Assembly (NCBI GenBank): GCA_021229015.1
Contig: CM037792.1
Coordinates: 43,529,880 to 43,593,879, forward strand
Origin: Solen grandis
Lineage: Eukaryota; Mollusca; Bivalvia; Adapedonta; Solenidae
DNA length: 64,000 nucleotides
Reading direction: 5' to 3'
Below, in pieces: positions 11,253 through 21,292 of the stretch (position 1 is its first letter; every line of letters starts with the position of its first letter). The position numbers and the translations under genes are program-made. The notes under the pieces were generated by a model. That model ran no database searches. It was not told the origin of the DNA and saw nothing but the letters and a program-made list of their open reading frames with translations.

Positions 11253-13402
11253 CAGGGTTCATTCTAGAACATGCCTTTGCGTATTTGGCGCAAAGAAAAT
11301 ACTGGTAATGCGCCAATCGGGCGCACTGTCTACTGAGAAAAAAATCTTCGATGACCGGAACATTTTTCTGATCATATATCGCATAATCAAGTGCACTATC
11401 AAAATTATAACGACTTTTATTAAAGCATCTCTGACTGGCTGTGATAGCAATATTTTCATCATGTTAGCATATTATGACCAATCAAAATTGGCGTTTCTTT
11501 TCCAATTCGTAATTTGCAAAGATGGCTGAAAAACGAAAGCGAAAGACGCTTTTCGACTATGTTCGAAGCAACAAAAGACAAGTAGTGATGAAAATGATAA
11601 TAAATCAGTGGAAAATAATGATAAAAGAGGCCCCCAGCCGATAGTTGAACGGATACATCAGATACAGTTACTGTTAGTTCGTCACAAGAAAGTAAGCAAC
11701 ATTTAGCTTGAAAAGTTTTCTTGGTTCAAATATAGGGCTGTGGATTGTTGGGCAAGTGACGATCCGATCCGATCCACGATCCGGGACTGACGATTCACAG
11801 ATCAGATCACGAATCACTGGTTTAAACCTTAAAGAATCTTGAGAGAAACAGAACTAACATATTAAGTTTAAACAGTTTTATTGATAATAACAAAAGTGAA
11901 ACCTGTTATGAATTTATATGGTAAGTTTAGACTGAGCAACTCTTTAAGCTCCGCAGTTAAAAGAGATGGAATTCAAATGCCAAATGATAATATCCAATAT
12001 CATTTGTCTGCTTTGATAAAAACGTGTTTATATTCTACACACAAAATTTGCTTACTTTCAATTTTGGTAACATTTACGAAAGCCTACCTGTATTTTTTTA
12101 TGTTGTATCATTTTTAGGTGATTGGATAGGTTAGTTGTACTGCCAGTATATATGCAAGATTTAAGTTGCAGGTTTTACAAATAGCCTTTTTCATCTTAGG
12201 TAGAAATACCGAAGTATTTCTACACATTTGATGTGTGCTTCACGGGTGAATTTCTGTAAAGTTGTTTTTCTCTGCCATGTATACAAATTGCAGACGATTC
12301 GTTCAGTAAAGTTAACATCAGTTTCGAATTTCAAATAATAGGATTTTTAAATTAAAAAAAAACGGAATATTTTGGAAATTACTGATATCAAGATTTATAT
12401 CCGAATCTTCCTCGACTTACAGCGTTGCTTAGCACTACATGTAGGACGTATTTTCAAATTTTGAAAAATATGATGAATACTTATGATAATGCTTGATTCT
12501 TGATTTATTAATGAATTATATTTTTGATAACGCTAGACGTTATTACAGTATGCTGAAATCATACCGATGATTTAAATTCGAATCTTTACTGACGCACAGC
12601 ATTGCTAGCTCTACATGTTTGTCATATTTTACTTTCGGTTTTGTAAAAACAACCTTGGGTTTGAAAAACATTGTTTATATTCACTTTAATTTCATTATAT
12701 TTTTTCATTTAAGTCTTATAAAAAGTATTTAAGGTAGGTGTTTAAGAAAAGATCGTGATCCAGCGAACTTCGCCATGGCGAATATTCACACCCTATTTGC
12801 AGACAGAATTCGTGGATATTCGAGTACTTTGATACTCGCAGCTGCCCTATTCAAATACGATAACGATAAAAGTACACTGTATTGTGACATACATATGCAA
12901 AATAAAATCTGAATAAATAAACAAAATTCCTTAAGAAGGATCAATGCACTTTCATTCAAGTATGCTAACCAGGTATGCAAAAAGTAGAAATCATGTGGGT
13001 GAACTGAAAGCTGAATAAATAAAACGGTAATTGAAACCCGAATTTTCTGCAGCTGTATATAATTTTGACTTCAAAAGTGCCCTTAAATACTGGAAAGAGA
13101 AGAAGCACAGAAGACTTTTAATGGCTAATGATATTGATTGTTTGTCATAACCAAAACATGAAGTTGTTCAAAAGACTTAAAAAGTTCAAAAATTTAAAGT
13201 TCTAAAGTTTTAGTTTTCTTCATAGTTAATGGATGTTTCAAAGACACTAGCAATAATGAATGACATTTAAGAGGCATGGAACACTTATAAGTCACTATTT
13301 GTTTGTTAAGATATCTTTTGTATTGACCCCTGTATTTTTGGGAATGTCCCCACTTTTTTTCCAACAGTGGGCCCTTTGATTTCATTTCTAGAATGAACCC
13401 TG
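11253..13402 (+). mobile_element. hAT-like DNA transposon, decayed
   Basis: Perfect 17-bp terminal inverted repeats CAGGGTTCATTCTAGAA, with flanking 6-bp target duplication GACCAT (11247-11252, 13403-13408). The neighbouring uninterrupted unit (near 11085, GAGGTGACCATACATGCC) shows the empty site. CAGGG termini suggest hAT; a 6-bp duplication is unusual for classical 8-bp hATs. It contains a short transposase-like N terminus at 11522 but no complete gene. A 10-bp stem GTAGAAATAC/CGAA/GTATTTCTAC lies at about 12199-12222. Confidence 0.85.
11522..11644 (+). pseudogene. Remnant transposase N terminus in hAT-like element
   Basis: The frame opens MAEKRKRKTLFDYVRSNKRQ and stops after about 40 codons. 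A neighbouring frame continues with SDENDNKSVENNDKRGPQPI, suggesting a frameshift in what was once the first coding exon of a transposase. No catalytic or zinc-finger region is recognisable afterwards. The identity of the protein is inferred from the position in a TIR element and the basic start. Confidence 0.4.
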
Positions 13403-13598
13403 GACCATACATGCCAAAAGAAATCAACTAACCATTGGTTTCATTGTGTATGTGGTGCTCATTTGTGCTAAGAGATTTTTTTTTCTAATCATTAGTTTCA
13501 TAGAAGAATTTTGACATTTTCTATGAAGATTATATAAGGAAACTAGGCAACCCCATAGGGGCCTCATTTTTCAAGGGATCAACTTTATTTTAGCAATA

Positions 13599-14643
13599 CT
13601 GTGAAATCATTTTATTTCGTGGGGATGAAATTTCGTGGATTCAGTGGGAAAAAAACAAGTTCGTGGGGACAAGAATTCATGGATTCGTGCGTTAGAAAAA
13701 AAAATAAAAAAATTTATTTATTTAATTGGTTGATTTGAAGACTTTTACAAAATTTAATTAAAAAAGCCTAATATTGATCATAATATGTTAATAACATTTT
13801 AGTATATGTTAAGATCTGTTTTCAGAACTTACTTTTAGGGAGCGTTAATCAGACCAAAGTAGGTGTAAATAAATTTAAGCTTGTGGCCATATAATTTTCG
13901 TAATATTTCGGCCATGTATTGCTTAGGATAAAAACCGAGGTCACCACAGTTGTGGCACAACATGATATCCCGGACCCACTCGTCATCAACTGGGGCTAGA
14001 CAGGATGTCCTGTAGTGCCTGGAGGCAAGTGGACAATGGGGGCACAGCAGGTGTCAAATCAGACGTCTTGATGACAATGAATAATCACTGTGCTATATTG
14101 GCCATAATACAGGGTGGATCTCTCCTACCCATGCAGCTTATCTACGCAGGAACTTGAAGACACTCGTGTACTCAAAAAAATTATGACACAATTTGTAATG
14201 AAGCAAAACTTCACAAATGAAAGGATAAAACGAGTAATATATATACATGTACATATATCATGTATATATTATAAAACTATGTACCATAAAACACGACTAG
14301 TACAGCGACCGCAGTATAAACAAAAGTGGGTGGAGTACTGTAAATTATGGTGGAAACCAACTCAAAATTAGTTGCACTTGTACATTAAACACAAAAAGTA
14401 ACACAACAAGCATAATGAAGTTTTCTTTGGCTTTTTAATACATTATATTCCAGAACATAAACTTTATATATATTATTGAACTCAATTTACTCGAGTCTGT
14501 TGGGGTATGAGAGAAGGTCGTCATTATCAGCGAGCTGTTTGACATGATAAATGAAAACTTTTCGTGGGGACATAAATTCGTGGATAGCGGCGTCCACGAA
14601 ATCAATGTAAATTAATCCCCCACGAAATATTATGATTTTACAG
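13599..14643. mobile_element. TA-duplicating TIR element (Tc1/mariner-like, non-autonomous)
   Basis: Flanked by TA (13597-13598 and 14644-14645). The left terminus is CTGTGAAATCATTTTATTTC and the right one reads inward as CTGTAAAATCATAATATTTC, both followed by GTGGGG (3 mismatches). The host unit without insertion (AGCAATAATAGG) is visible at about 11061, giving a precise TA empty site. No transposase seen; 'ttcgtggggacaa..attc' repeats lie near both ends. Confidence 0.88.
13835..14053 (-). other. Cysteine-rich open frame inside TA element, unidentified
   Basis: A 72-codon open stretch, bounded by stops and without a clear start, reads HLLCPHCPLASRHYRTSCLA, then PVDDEWVRDIMLCHNCGDLG and FYPKQYMAEILRK. 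CxxC pairs (CPHC, CHNC) look like a zinc-binding fragment. Could be a captured piece of host or transposon coding sequence; I do not recognise the family. Confidence 0.3.
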
Positions 14644-15057
14644 TAATAGGAAAAAGCCATGAGGTGACCAAATATGCCAAAAGAAATCGAGTTCTAACTT
14701 TGGTTTCATAGTGGAAAATTTATTAAATCCTCTATGTATAGTATATAAGGAAATAAGCTAACCCCAAAGGGGCCTTATTTTCGAAGGGATCTTCATTTTA
14801 GCAATTATGGGAGACAGCCATGAGATGACCATTTGTGCTAAATGAAATTAAATTATGAACACTGGTTTCAGAAGAATATTTTTGAAGTATTTAAAGTAAA
14901 AGTCTGATGGTTGCAATGGCGACCAGAGTTCTGCCTTGATCAAGTTTATTTTAGGACCACCCAAGGATCAATCATACCAAGTTTCATCAATTTCTATCCA
15001 GAGGTTTCAGAGGAGATGTCGTTTAAAGCAAATTGCTGGCGACGGACGACAAACGCA

Positions 15058-15211
15058 TGGTTTCAAGATTTCACATTGTTATTCTAGCATTTTCATTTCT
15101 TAAGCAATCATCTTCAAAGTTCATGACAATGTTTATAGCCATCACCTCTCAGCCATGTTTGATAATGGCTGCTATGGGGCAATTCAGCTGGAAGTTGGGC
15201 CTTGAATTATA
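15058..15211 (-). repeat. Reverse-oriented family A core fragment
   Basis: On the minus strand this reads 'aacattgtcatgaactttgaagatgattgcttaagaaatg', the core of the outer family A element, but without terminal hairpins. It is the only clear reversed piece of this family in the window. Confidence 0.65.
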
Positions 15212-15345
15212 AACAAGAGGACCAAAATGGCCCTAAAGTAGCTAACCTGAGAAACATTGCCTGCACTGCTGAAGAAATGAAGATGTTAGAGTGTAAAAAC
15301 AGCAAATATGTGTGATGTTTTGATATTTCAAGGGACTAAAATATA

Positions 15346-18078
15346 GGTGTCTTCCCAGCTGTCCCACTTTTATATAAAACAGTAAAAATCAAGGTGGGAC
15401 AGTTGGGAATCATGCTTAATTGGATAACAATAGACTGTCATGGATGAGTGACTATAGTCTTTACCTAAATGGATGGAATATTTCAGTGCAATTATTTGTC
15501 TTATTGTCTTATATTATTAAGAGCAATTTGCAATAGTATTTATGGTTAGTAATATATTGCATTAGTATTTATAATAAGTTATATGCTATTAGCAAAATTA
15601 TTTATAATAAGTATTTATAATACTTATTATGTTTTAGGATGTTGTCAGTATTCTCTCTCTCTCTCTCTGAAATGAAGAAAACAAACTCTTTATGTTTTCA
15701 TATAATATATTGCATTAGTATTTATAATAAGTTATATGCTATTAGCAAAATTATTTATAATAAGTATTTATAATACTTATTATGTTTTTCTGAAATGAAG
15801 AAAACAAACTCTTTATGTTTTCATATATTTATTATTTTTATTTCATGTGTCATGAACAAATCAAATAAAGACAGGGCTATATTCGGATGTGTACAATTTT
15901 TTTTTTTATTTGAAAACAAGCATTTCATTTAAACAACTGTGACATTCCACCCTACTGATCTGTTCTATACAGAGTTACTCGTCAAACCGAATCAAATGCG
16001 ATGCACAATCGGCATACTCCATCACAGTGATTTCTTCAGCCATGTACTTGTGTTTCAGGGCAGACAGTCTCTGTTCAAGTTGTCGGTATTTCCTCCTCTT
16101 CTTTTCTCTCACTCCTCCTGCACTGTGCTGAAGAATTTTGATAGCATTGGCAGCTTCAATCCTTTGTATTGTTTCCAAGAACTTGTAAATGTTCGGATGT
16201 GACTGTCTCATACTTTTCTTTAGTTTGTTGTGCCAGCCTTCCAAGTTGTTTGTTGTTCTTGGTCCTTCTGTCTCGAAATGGTTCCAGTTGTCCTTGTCTC
16301 CCTCAACCCAATGTTCAGTGACATAGTCTGTGAACCTTGAAACATCCACTGGAATCTCTGCATTTTCAGCATCCGTCAGTGCGACAAACCACACATCTTC
16401 AACATGTTGTATGGGGACTAGAGGCAGAACTGCAGCTCTTCTTCCTAGTTTCTTAAAGTCCTCATTCTCAGAATACAGTCCAACTAAGCCAAGCTTCTGT
16501 ATCTTCCGCCAAACACACTGTGTGTAATGAAAAAAACACCCTTTCACATTCACATTTGGAAACACTCTGCGAGCTGCCTGCTTGGTTGCTGCCTCAAAGT
16601 CTATCAGGAGTGTGTCTGGTCCCAGTTCCATTCCTATTTCCCTGCATTTCTGTTGAAGATGTTGAAAAAGTCTGCAGTAAATCCTTTCACTTTTTCCAGG
16701 CAGAAGGGCAAACACTAACGGATACATGTGTCCATCAATATATCCATGGAGTGTGTAGACCTGGCTGAATATGTCTGGGCACACATAAAATGTTCCGTCT
16801 CCATATATGGTTGGGTTCTGTGCCAGATGCTGGAGATTTGTTCTTGTAGCAAAAATCAGCATCCTGTTGTCATTCTCTGCCTCATCAACCAGTAGGAACT
16901 GCTCACCAGTGTGCGTTTCAGTCCATTTTCCATCCAAATCTATGTCACTCCTGGACTTTGGTATCCCCGGTCTCAATGCACCTCTTTCCCTGTATAGAGA
17001 TGACTTGGTGGAGGGGAAGGTTGGTAATCCTTTGCAGACTTGTTCTGCATCTTCGTCCCATTCTCTGTCTCTCAGACTGGATATGACTTCTTCATATATT
17101 GACGGAATCGGCGTGGTTTCTTCGCGTGCCCTCTTTCGCATGAGTTGATTTATTTCATGGCGCTTCAGTTCCATGTGTTCGGCTGCATGATTATGGGTAT
17201 TGGTCACAGAAACTGGAATGTTGTCAGCTGTTGTGATTTTAGCAGAACAGGTTCGGACATGACAGACCCAGTACACCCTTGTTGGTTTTCGGTTTTTGAC
17301 CTGGTATCTGAATCCATTGTAAACCAGACTATCACCACCACGTTGGTTCTTGACAAACTGCACACTCACTTGTGCATTTGCCATTTTAGCTTATAATTTC
17401 AGACGATGTTACTTAGTGAAATTTTACTATCAAATGAAGACATTTACATCAGAATGTAAATATATTGTATCTGATACAGTTCAGTTCATTAATGAGATAT
17501 CACAGTTTGAAAGTCACAATAAATTGATAACCAAAAATGTTAATTACTTCAAATCAAATTGTTTACCTTAAGTAGTAAACTGCTAGATCAAAGGACTTGT
17601 TTGTATTTCTTAATCCAATCACTTAGCAATATATACAGGATAAATGGACTTTAGTTGGACCAATCAATTAACACAATTTAAAGAAAAAAGTAGCAGAGGT
17701 GATAATTATCTTAATAAGTTCAAATTATTTTTATCTTTATCAATTCACATAAGCTTTAAAGCCAGAGATCAAAGGAATGCATGTTTACACTATAAATTAC
17801 AATTAATTTAGTAACCCTAATTAATGGACCTTAATAAACACATTTTAGAAAGAAATAATACAATATAACTAAAACATGAAATTTTACCTCTTAAAATACA
17901 AAATCAAAAAAAAAATCAGAAACAAAATCAGATAATACAACTTCAATTCATTTTAATGTGTTGTAGTTTGAAATAGATTATAATCCCTTATCAAAACACA
18001 CCCAGCAAGGTGCTAAAAATCTTGAGTGGGACAGTTGGGAAACAAAATATCAAAAAGTGGGACAGTTGGGCATAAACC
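15346..18078 (-). mobile_element. Complete FLYWCH-MULE (Mutator-like) DNA transposon
   Basis: 2733-bp element with inverted ends: left GGTGTCTTCCCAGCTGTCCC, right reading inward GGTTTATGCCCAACTGTCCC, then ACTTTT in both (22 of 26 identical). It is flanked by AAAATATA (15338-15345, 18079-18086; the next G also matches, so 8 or 9 bp), the size expected for Mutator-like elements. A second CCCAACTGTCCCAC motif lies just inside each end. It contains one uninterrupted transposase gene. A roughly 85-bp AT-rich stretch is directly repeated at 15551 and 15703 with a (CT)n run between. Confidence 0.93.
15975..17384 (-). CDS. FLYWCH/MULE-domain transposase, intact
   Basis: 469-residue uninterrupted frame. 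Residues about 18-66 form a FLYWCH-type zinc finger (VYNGFRY.., W39, C41, C46, H64, H66), the DNA-binding part. Residues about 185-290 fit the MULE transposase fold: D196 in GDGTFY, D262 in LLIDFEAA, then C283xxH286 (CFFH), with E382 in NNLEGWHNKL as the likely third acidic residue. The C-terminal tail 425-469 is basic and helical. The start at 17384 gives MANAQVSVQF directly before the FLYWCH region. It is expected to act in the nucleus, cutting and pasting the surrounding TIR element. Intact catalytic residues plus intact ends suggest a young, possibly active copy. FLYWCH plus MULE is known from Phantom-like elements and from domesticated host genes; the TIRs and target duplication favour a transposon here. 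Confidence 0.93.
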   Translation of the reverse strand: MANAQVSVQFVKNQRGGDSLVYNGFRYQVKNRKPTRVYWVCHVRTCSAKITTADNIPVSVTNTHNHAAEHMELKRHEINQLMRKRAREETTPIPSIYEEVISSLRDREWDEDAEQVCKGLPTFPSTKSSLYRERGALRPGIPKSRSDIDLDGKWTETHTGEQFLLVDEAENDNRMLIFATRTNLQHLAQNPTIYGDGTFYVCPDIFSQVYTLHGYIDGHMYPLVFALLPGKSERIYCRLFQHLQQKCREIGMELGPDTLLIDFEAATKQAARRVFPNVNVKGCFFHYTQCVWRKIQKLGLVGLYSENEDFKKLGRRAAVLPLVPIQHVEDVWFVALTDAENAEIPVDVSRFTDYVTEHWVEGDKDNWNHFETEGPRTTNNLEGWHNKLKKSMRQSHPNIYKFLETIQRIEAANAIKILQHSAGGVREKKRRKYRQLEQRLSALKHKYMAEEITVMEYADCASHLIRFDE

Positions 18079-18421
18079 AAAATATAGCTTTATCAGTCAA
18101 ATATTAGCCATATTCAAAATCAGCTGACATATTATTGCCATTATCATCGTATATAAGTTAAATGATGATTGCTTAATAATTGAAGATGCCAGAGTGTAAA
18201 AATTGTCGTGAAGTTTGAAGATGATTGCCTAAGAAATGATGCTAAAGTGTAAACAAAGTGAAATCTAGCATTTTTTTAAAGGGGCATAACTCCTTAACTT
18301 ATTTGCCGATATCAGTCATAATTAAACTTGGCTGAGACTTTGGGGCTATAAACAATGTCATGAAGTCTGAAGATGCTAGAGTGTAAACAGACGGAGGGAC
18401 AGACGGATGGATGGCAGACAT

Positions 18422-19794
18422 TCAATGATATTAATAGATCATTCTTAGCACAAGAAGCAAACTGAAGCAAATTTGTGGTCTTGGAATATTTCCATATGTT
18501 GAAGATTTTTTACAATAATTTTACATGGGATTAATAATCAGCGAGGAATGTCTTACAAGTGAAATTAGTGTAACAACAGCTACACAAAAATTCAGTAGGG
18601 TCTGTATCCTGCTAGATTATTCATGGATATGCCAGGTTCACAAAATTTGAAAAAATAGAAAAACCTTGGAGCCCAAGTAAAAATCTGATAGTTTCAAGCT
18701 CTCTTACTAGTTTGCAATGAAAATAGGCATCCCTCTTGAATCTATTCTAACTTGGTTTCTGAAAATAAACCTGACACAAAAGGATATTAAAAGTGAACAG
18801 TGTGAATTTCTTCTATCCACATCATTATTGCCTCATAACCTCTCTATACATAAAACATTCATATTAACTACATAAGTCACTTCAAAGAACACTGCCATTG
18901 TTTTATAGCCTGTTTGATCTATGGCATCAATGACTAGAGGTACAGCTACTAAAGAACACATGTAACACCATACCTACATATAATACAGACCCAACTGTAC
19001 AGGCTGGTTCAGGAGGTCAAACAGTTCCTTGTGGTTAAGTTTATGAGGATAGCATAAGAAATCAAAGCTATATAAGTAGTTCAGTGGAACACTGCCCCTG
19101 GGTTAAATACTGTATTTAAAATGTTTGGTAGCTCTGCAGGTTGTATACAGTTTGTTATAAAGATTCATTCATGCTGGTGAGAAACAGCTGAGAACTGTTG
19201 GGACAAAAAGGAAAAAAGTCATCAACCCTGTACTGCATGAATAAGTCATTTTAGTTGTATGTGATGTAGTCACTCACAACTATTGTACCTACTTTCTGAG
19301 CATTCATTTTCATGTTACGACTGAATCGGAAGTTAAAATAAAGAATAACTGTAAATAATAATGCATTTACATACAAACTAAAGCAGCATTTGTGTTGTCA
19401 TTACTGTGATCTAATCAAAGAATATCATTTTACTCTTGTTAAAAATGAAATAAAATGGTAAAACATATGAAAACTAAAACACAAACTATCTTCTGTTCTT
19501 AGCTATCAAGTTAATTTTGTAAATACATTTTGAAAAGTAGAGATGTGAATGATAATAAATGCCACACTCTCACTGACTCATGGAATCAGTAAAACATTTG
19601 TCACAATTTTACTAACTCACACAAAAAACCTCCACAGAAAGGTCAAAATGGCGGCGAGTGGGATTAACTAGGCAAGGATGCACAATGAAACATTTGAAAT
19701 ACACCTTTTTCCACCGAAATTTGTGTTTACAGAATATGTAAGTGATTTTTTTTTTCTTCAAGAAGTAAAACGAAATGGTGGCAGACAAAATAAA
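18422..19794. other. Unique intron sequence
   Basis: No gene, repeat end or conserved exon recognised. Confidence 0.5.
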
Positions 19795-21292
19795 AACAAG
19801 AGGGCCATGATGGCCCTAAATCACTCACCCGAGTATCACTGCTTTAACTTATTTTAAGGGTTTTAGGTTAATGGACGGGTCCTAAATTTTCAAGATACTC
19901 CTCCCCCTATTTTATTTCTATTTATACCTAGTTCAAGTGCATACAACATGCTCATTTTATGTAAAAAAGGTCAACAATTCACCACACGCTTCACATTTTC
20001 ACTGACTGGATAAACCTGTTAAACATACTTAACAGTATAGGAACTGTCCATTAACAAACAGAAATCCTGATAGAGTTTTATGTACGTAAAACATGACCAC
20101 TTGGGCAGGTCTAATTTTGGCCCATGGGCCATGATTTGTACATACAACACACAAAAAATAGCAAAGCTCTAGGCCTTATTGTTGCAGAGAAGAAGATATT
20201 TTTTTCCTATATTACTCTATGTAAAACATGTGCTCATAGGGTTGGGCCATTTTTCACCCCAGGGCTATGATTTGTACAATCTTATCAAATGTGGGGGGAA
20301 AAAAAAGGATATAGGTGACATATCTAATGGGTCAGTAAAAGAACCCCTGTGGCAGGGTCAATTTTGACCCAATGGCCATAATTTTTACAATCTTGGTAAT
20401 TGTCTATAAGATGATGCTACACACCAAATATCTAAGCTCCAAGCCTCATGGGCTTTGACAAGATAAATTTTGAAGGTTTTCTTACATTACTCTAATTTTG
20501 ACCCAGGGCTATTTTTTTAACAATCTTGGTTAGGGTCCATAAGATGATGCTACACACCAAATATCTAAGCTCCAAGGCCTTATACTTTCTTACAAGATTT
20601 TTAAGGTTTTATTATAACTCTATGTAAAATCATGTGACCCTTAGGTCTGGGCCAATTTTGACCCCAGGGTCATAATTTGAACAATCTTGGTAGAGAGCCA
20701 TAAGATCATGCTACATACCAAAAATCAAAAGGCTAGGCCTTGTGGTTTCGGAGAAAAAGATTTTTAAATTTTTCATTTTTAAAATCTATTTTTAGCTCCT
20801 GTGACCTAGATTTTTGACCAATCAAAATAATTTTAAAAACTTTGGTAAAGGGCCCCATAATGAACATTCCTGTGAAGTTTTATCAAAATCCAGTGAGTAG
20901 TTTAGAAGGAGATGTTGTTTAAAGAATTTCAATTTCAACCCCAGCGTCATGATTTGAACAAACTTGGTAATGGTCCATAAGACAATGCCAAATACAAAAT
21001 ATCTAAGCTACAGGCCTGGCAGTTTCAAAGAAGATTTTTAAAGATTTCACATTAAAAATCTATTTCAACTCCTGTGACCCAGATATGCAACAGACAGGAA
21101 CCATTTAAACAACTTTGGTAGAGCCTCATGCAAGGACCATCCCAGGCAATTTGGCCAAGTGGTTTAGGAGGAGATGTTGTTGAAAGAAAATTGTTGATGC
21201 TGGATGCAAGGATGCACACACGGGTGACGGACATCATACAAAAGGCAATCACAATAGCTCACCATGAGCATGTTGTGCTCAGGTGAGCTTAA
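19795..21292 (+). mobile_element. Family A element A6
   Basis: AACAAGAG, hairpin GGGCCA/TGA/TGGCCC, then CACTCACCCGAG. Core units of the 'gaccccagggtcatgatttgaacaatcttggt' / 'ccaaatatctaagctccaagg' type. Right end CTCACC ATGAGCATGTTGTGCTCA GGTGAGCTTAA. Confidence 0.9.

Larger units (their letters stand above)
1..11601. repeat. Duplicated laminin-gamma segment, copy 1
   Basis: This segment matches 52396-64000 base for base over long stretches in the same orientation. Scattered substitutions and larger indels separate the two copies. It contains laminin exons A, B and C and the same older transposons. Differences seen: element A2 (6455-7547) is only here; element A3 is only in copy 2; the minisatellite at 9.36 kb is longer here; family B has more core units here, while family C has one unit fewer. 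It extends left beyond the window. Either a recent tandem duplication or, more likely, an uncollapsed second haplotype. Confidence 0.95.
10447..15057 (+). mobile_element. Family A-like element A4 with two nested transposons
   Basis: Left end AACAAGAG, hairpin GGCTATATAGCC (variant stem), then GATCGCTCC. Core is about 130-bp tandem units ('aggaaactaggcaaccccttaggggcc', 'gggatcaactttttttagcaataatagg', 'ccatgaggtgacca'). A hAT-like element (11253-13402) and a TA-flanked element (13599-14643) sit inside it. The last module ends in a GACGGACGAC tract near 15045; the right terminal hairpin is missing, so this copy is truncated. Confidence 0.8.
15212..18421 (+). mobile_element. Family A element A5 interrupted by a MULE
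   Basis: Left end AACAAGAGGACC..TGGCCC, then AGCTAACCTGAG (degraded). The core 'gaagatgttagagtgtaaa' is split by the MULE at 15346-18078 and resumes 'gatgattgcttaataattg' up to a GACGGAGGGACAGACGG tract near 18390. The right hairpin is absent. Confidence 0.72.

Noticed and set aside
16330..17396. Several plus-strand frames opposite the MULE transposase
   Set aside because: They are antisense shadows of the intact 469-residue minus-strand gene.
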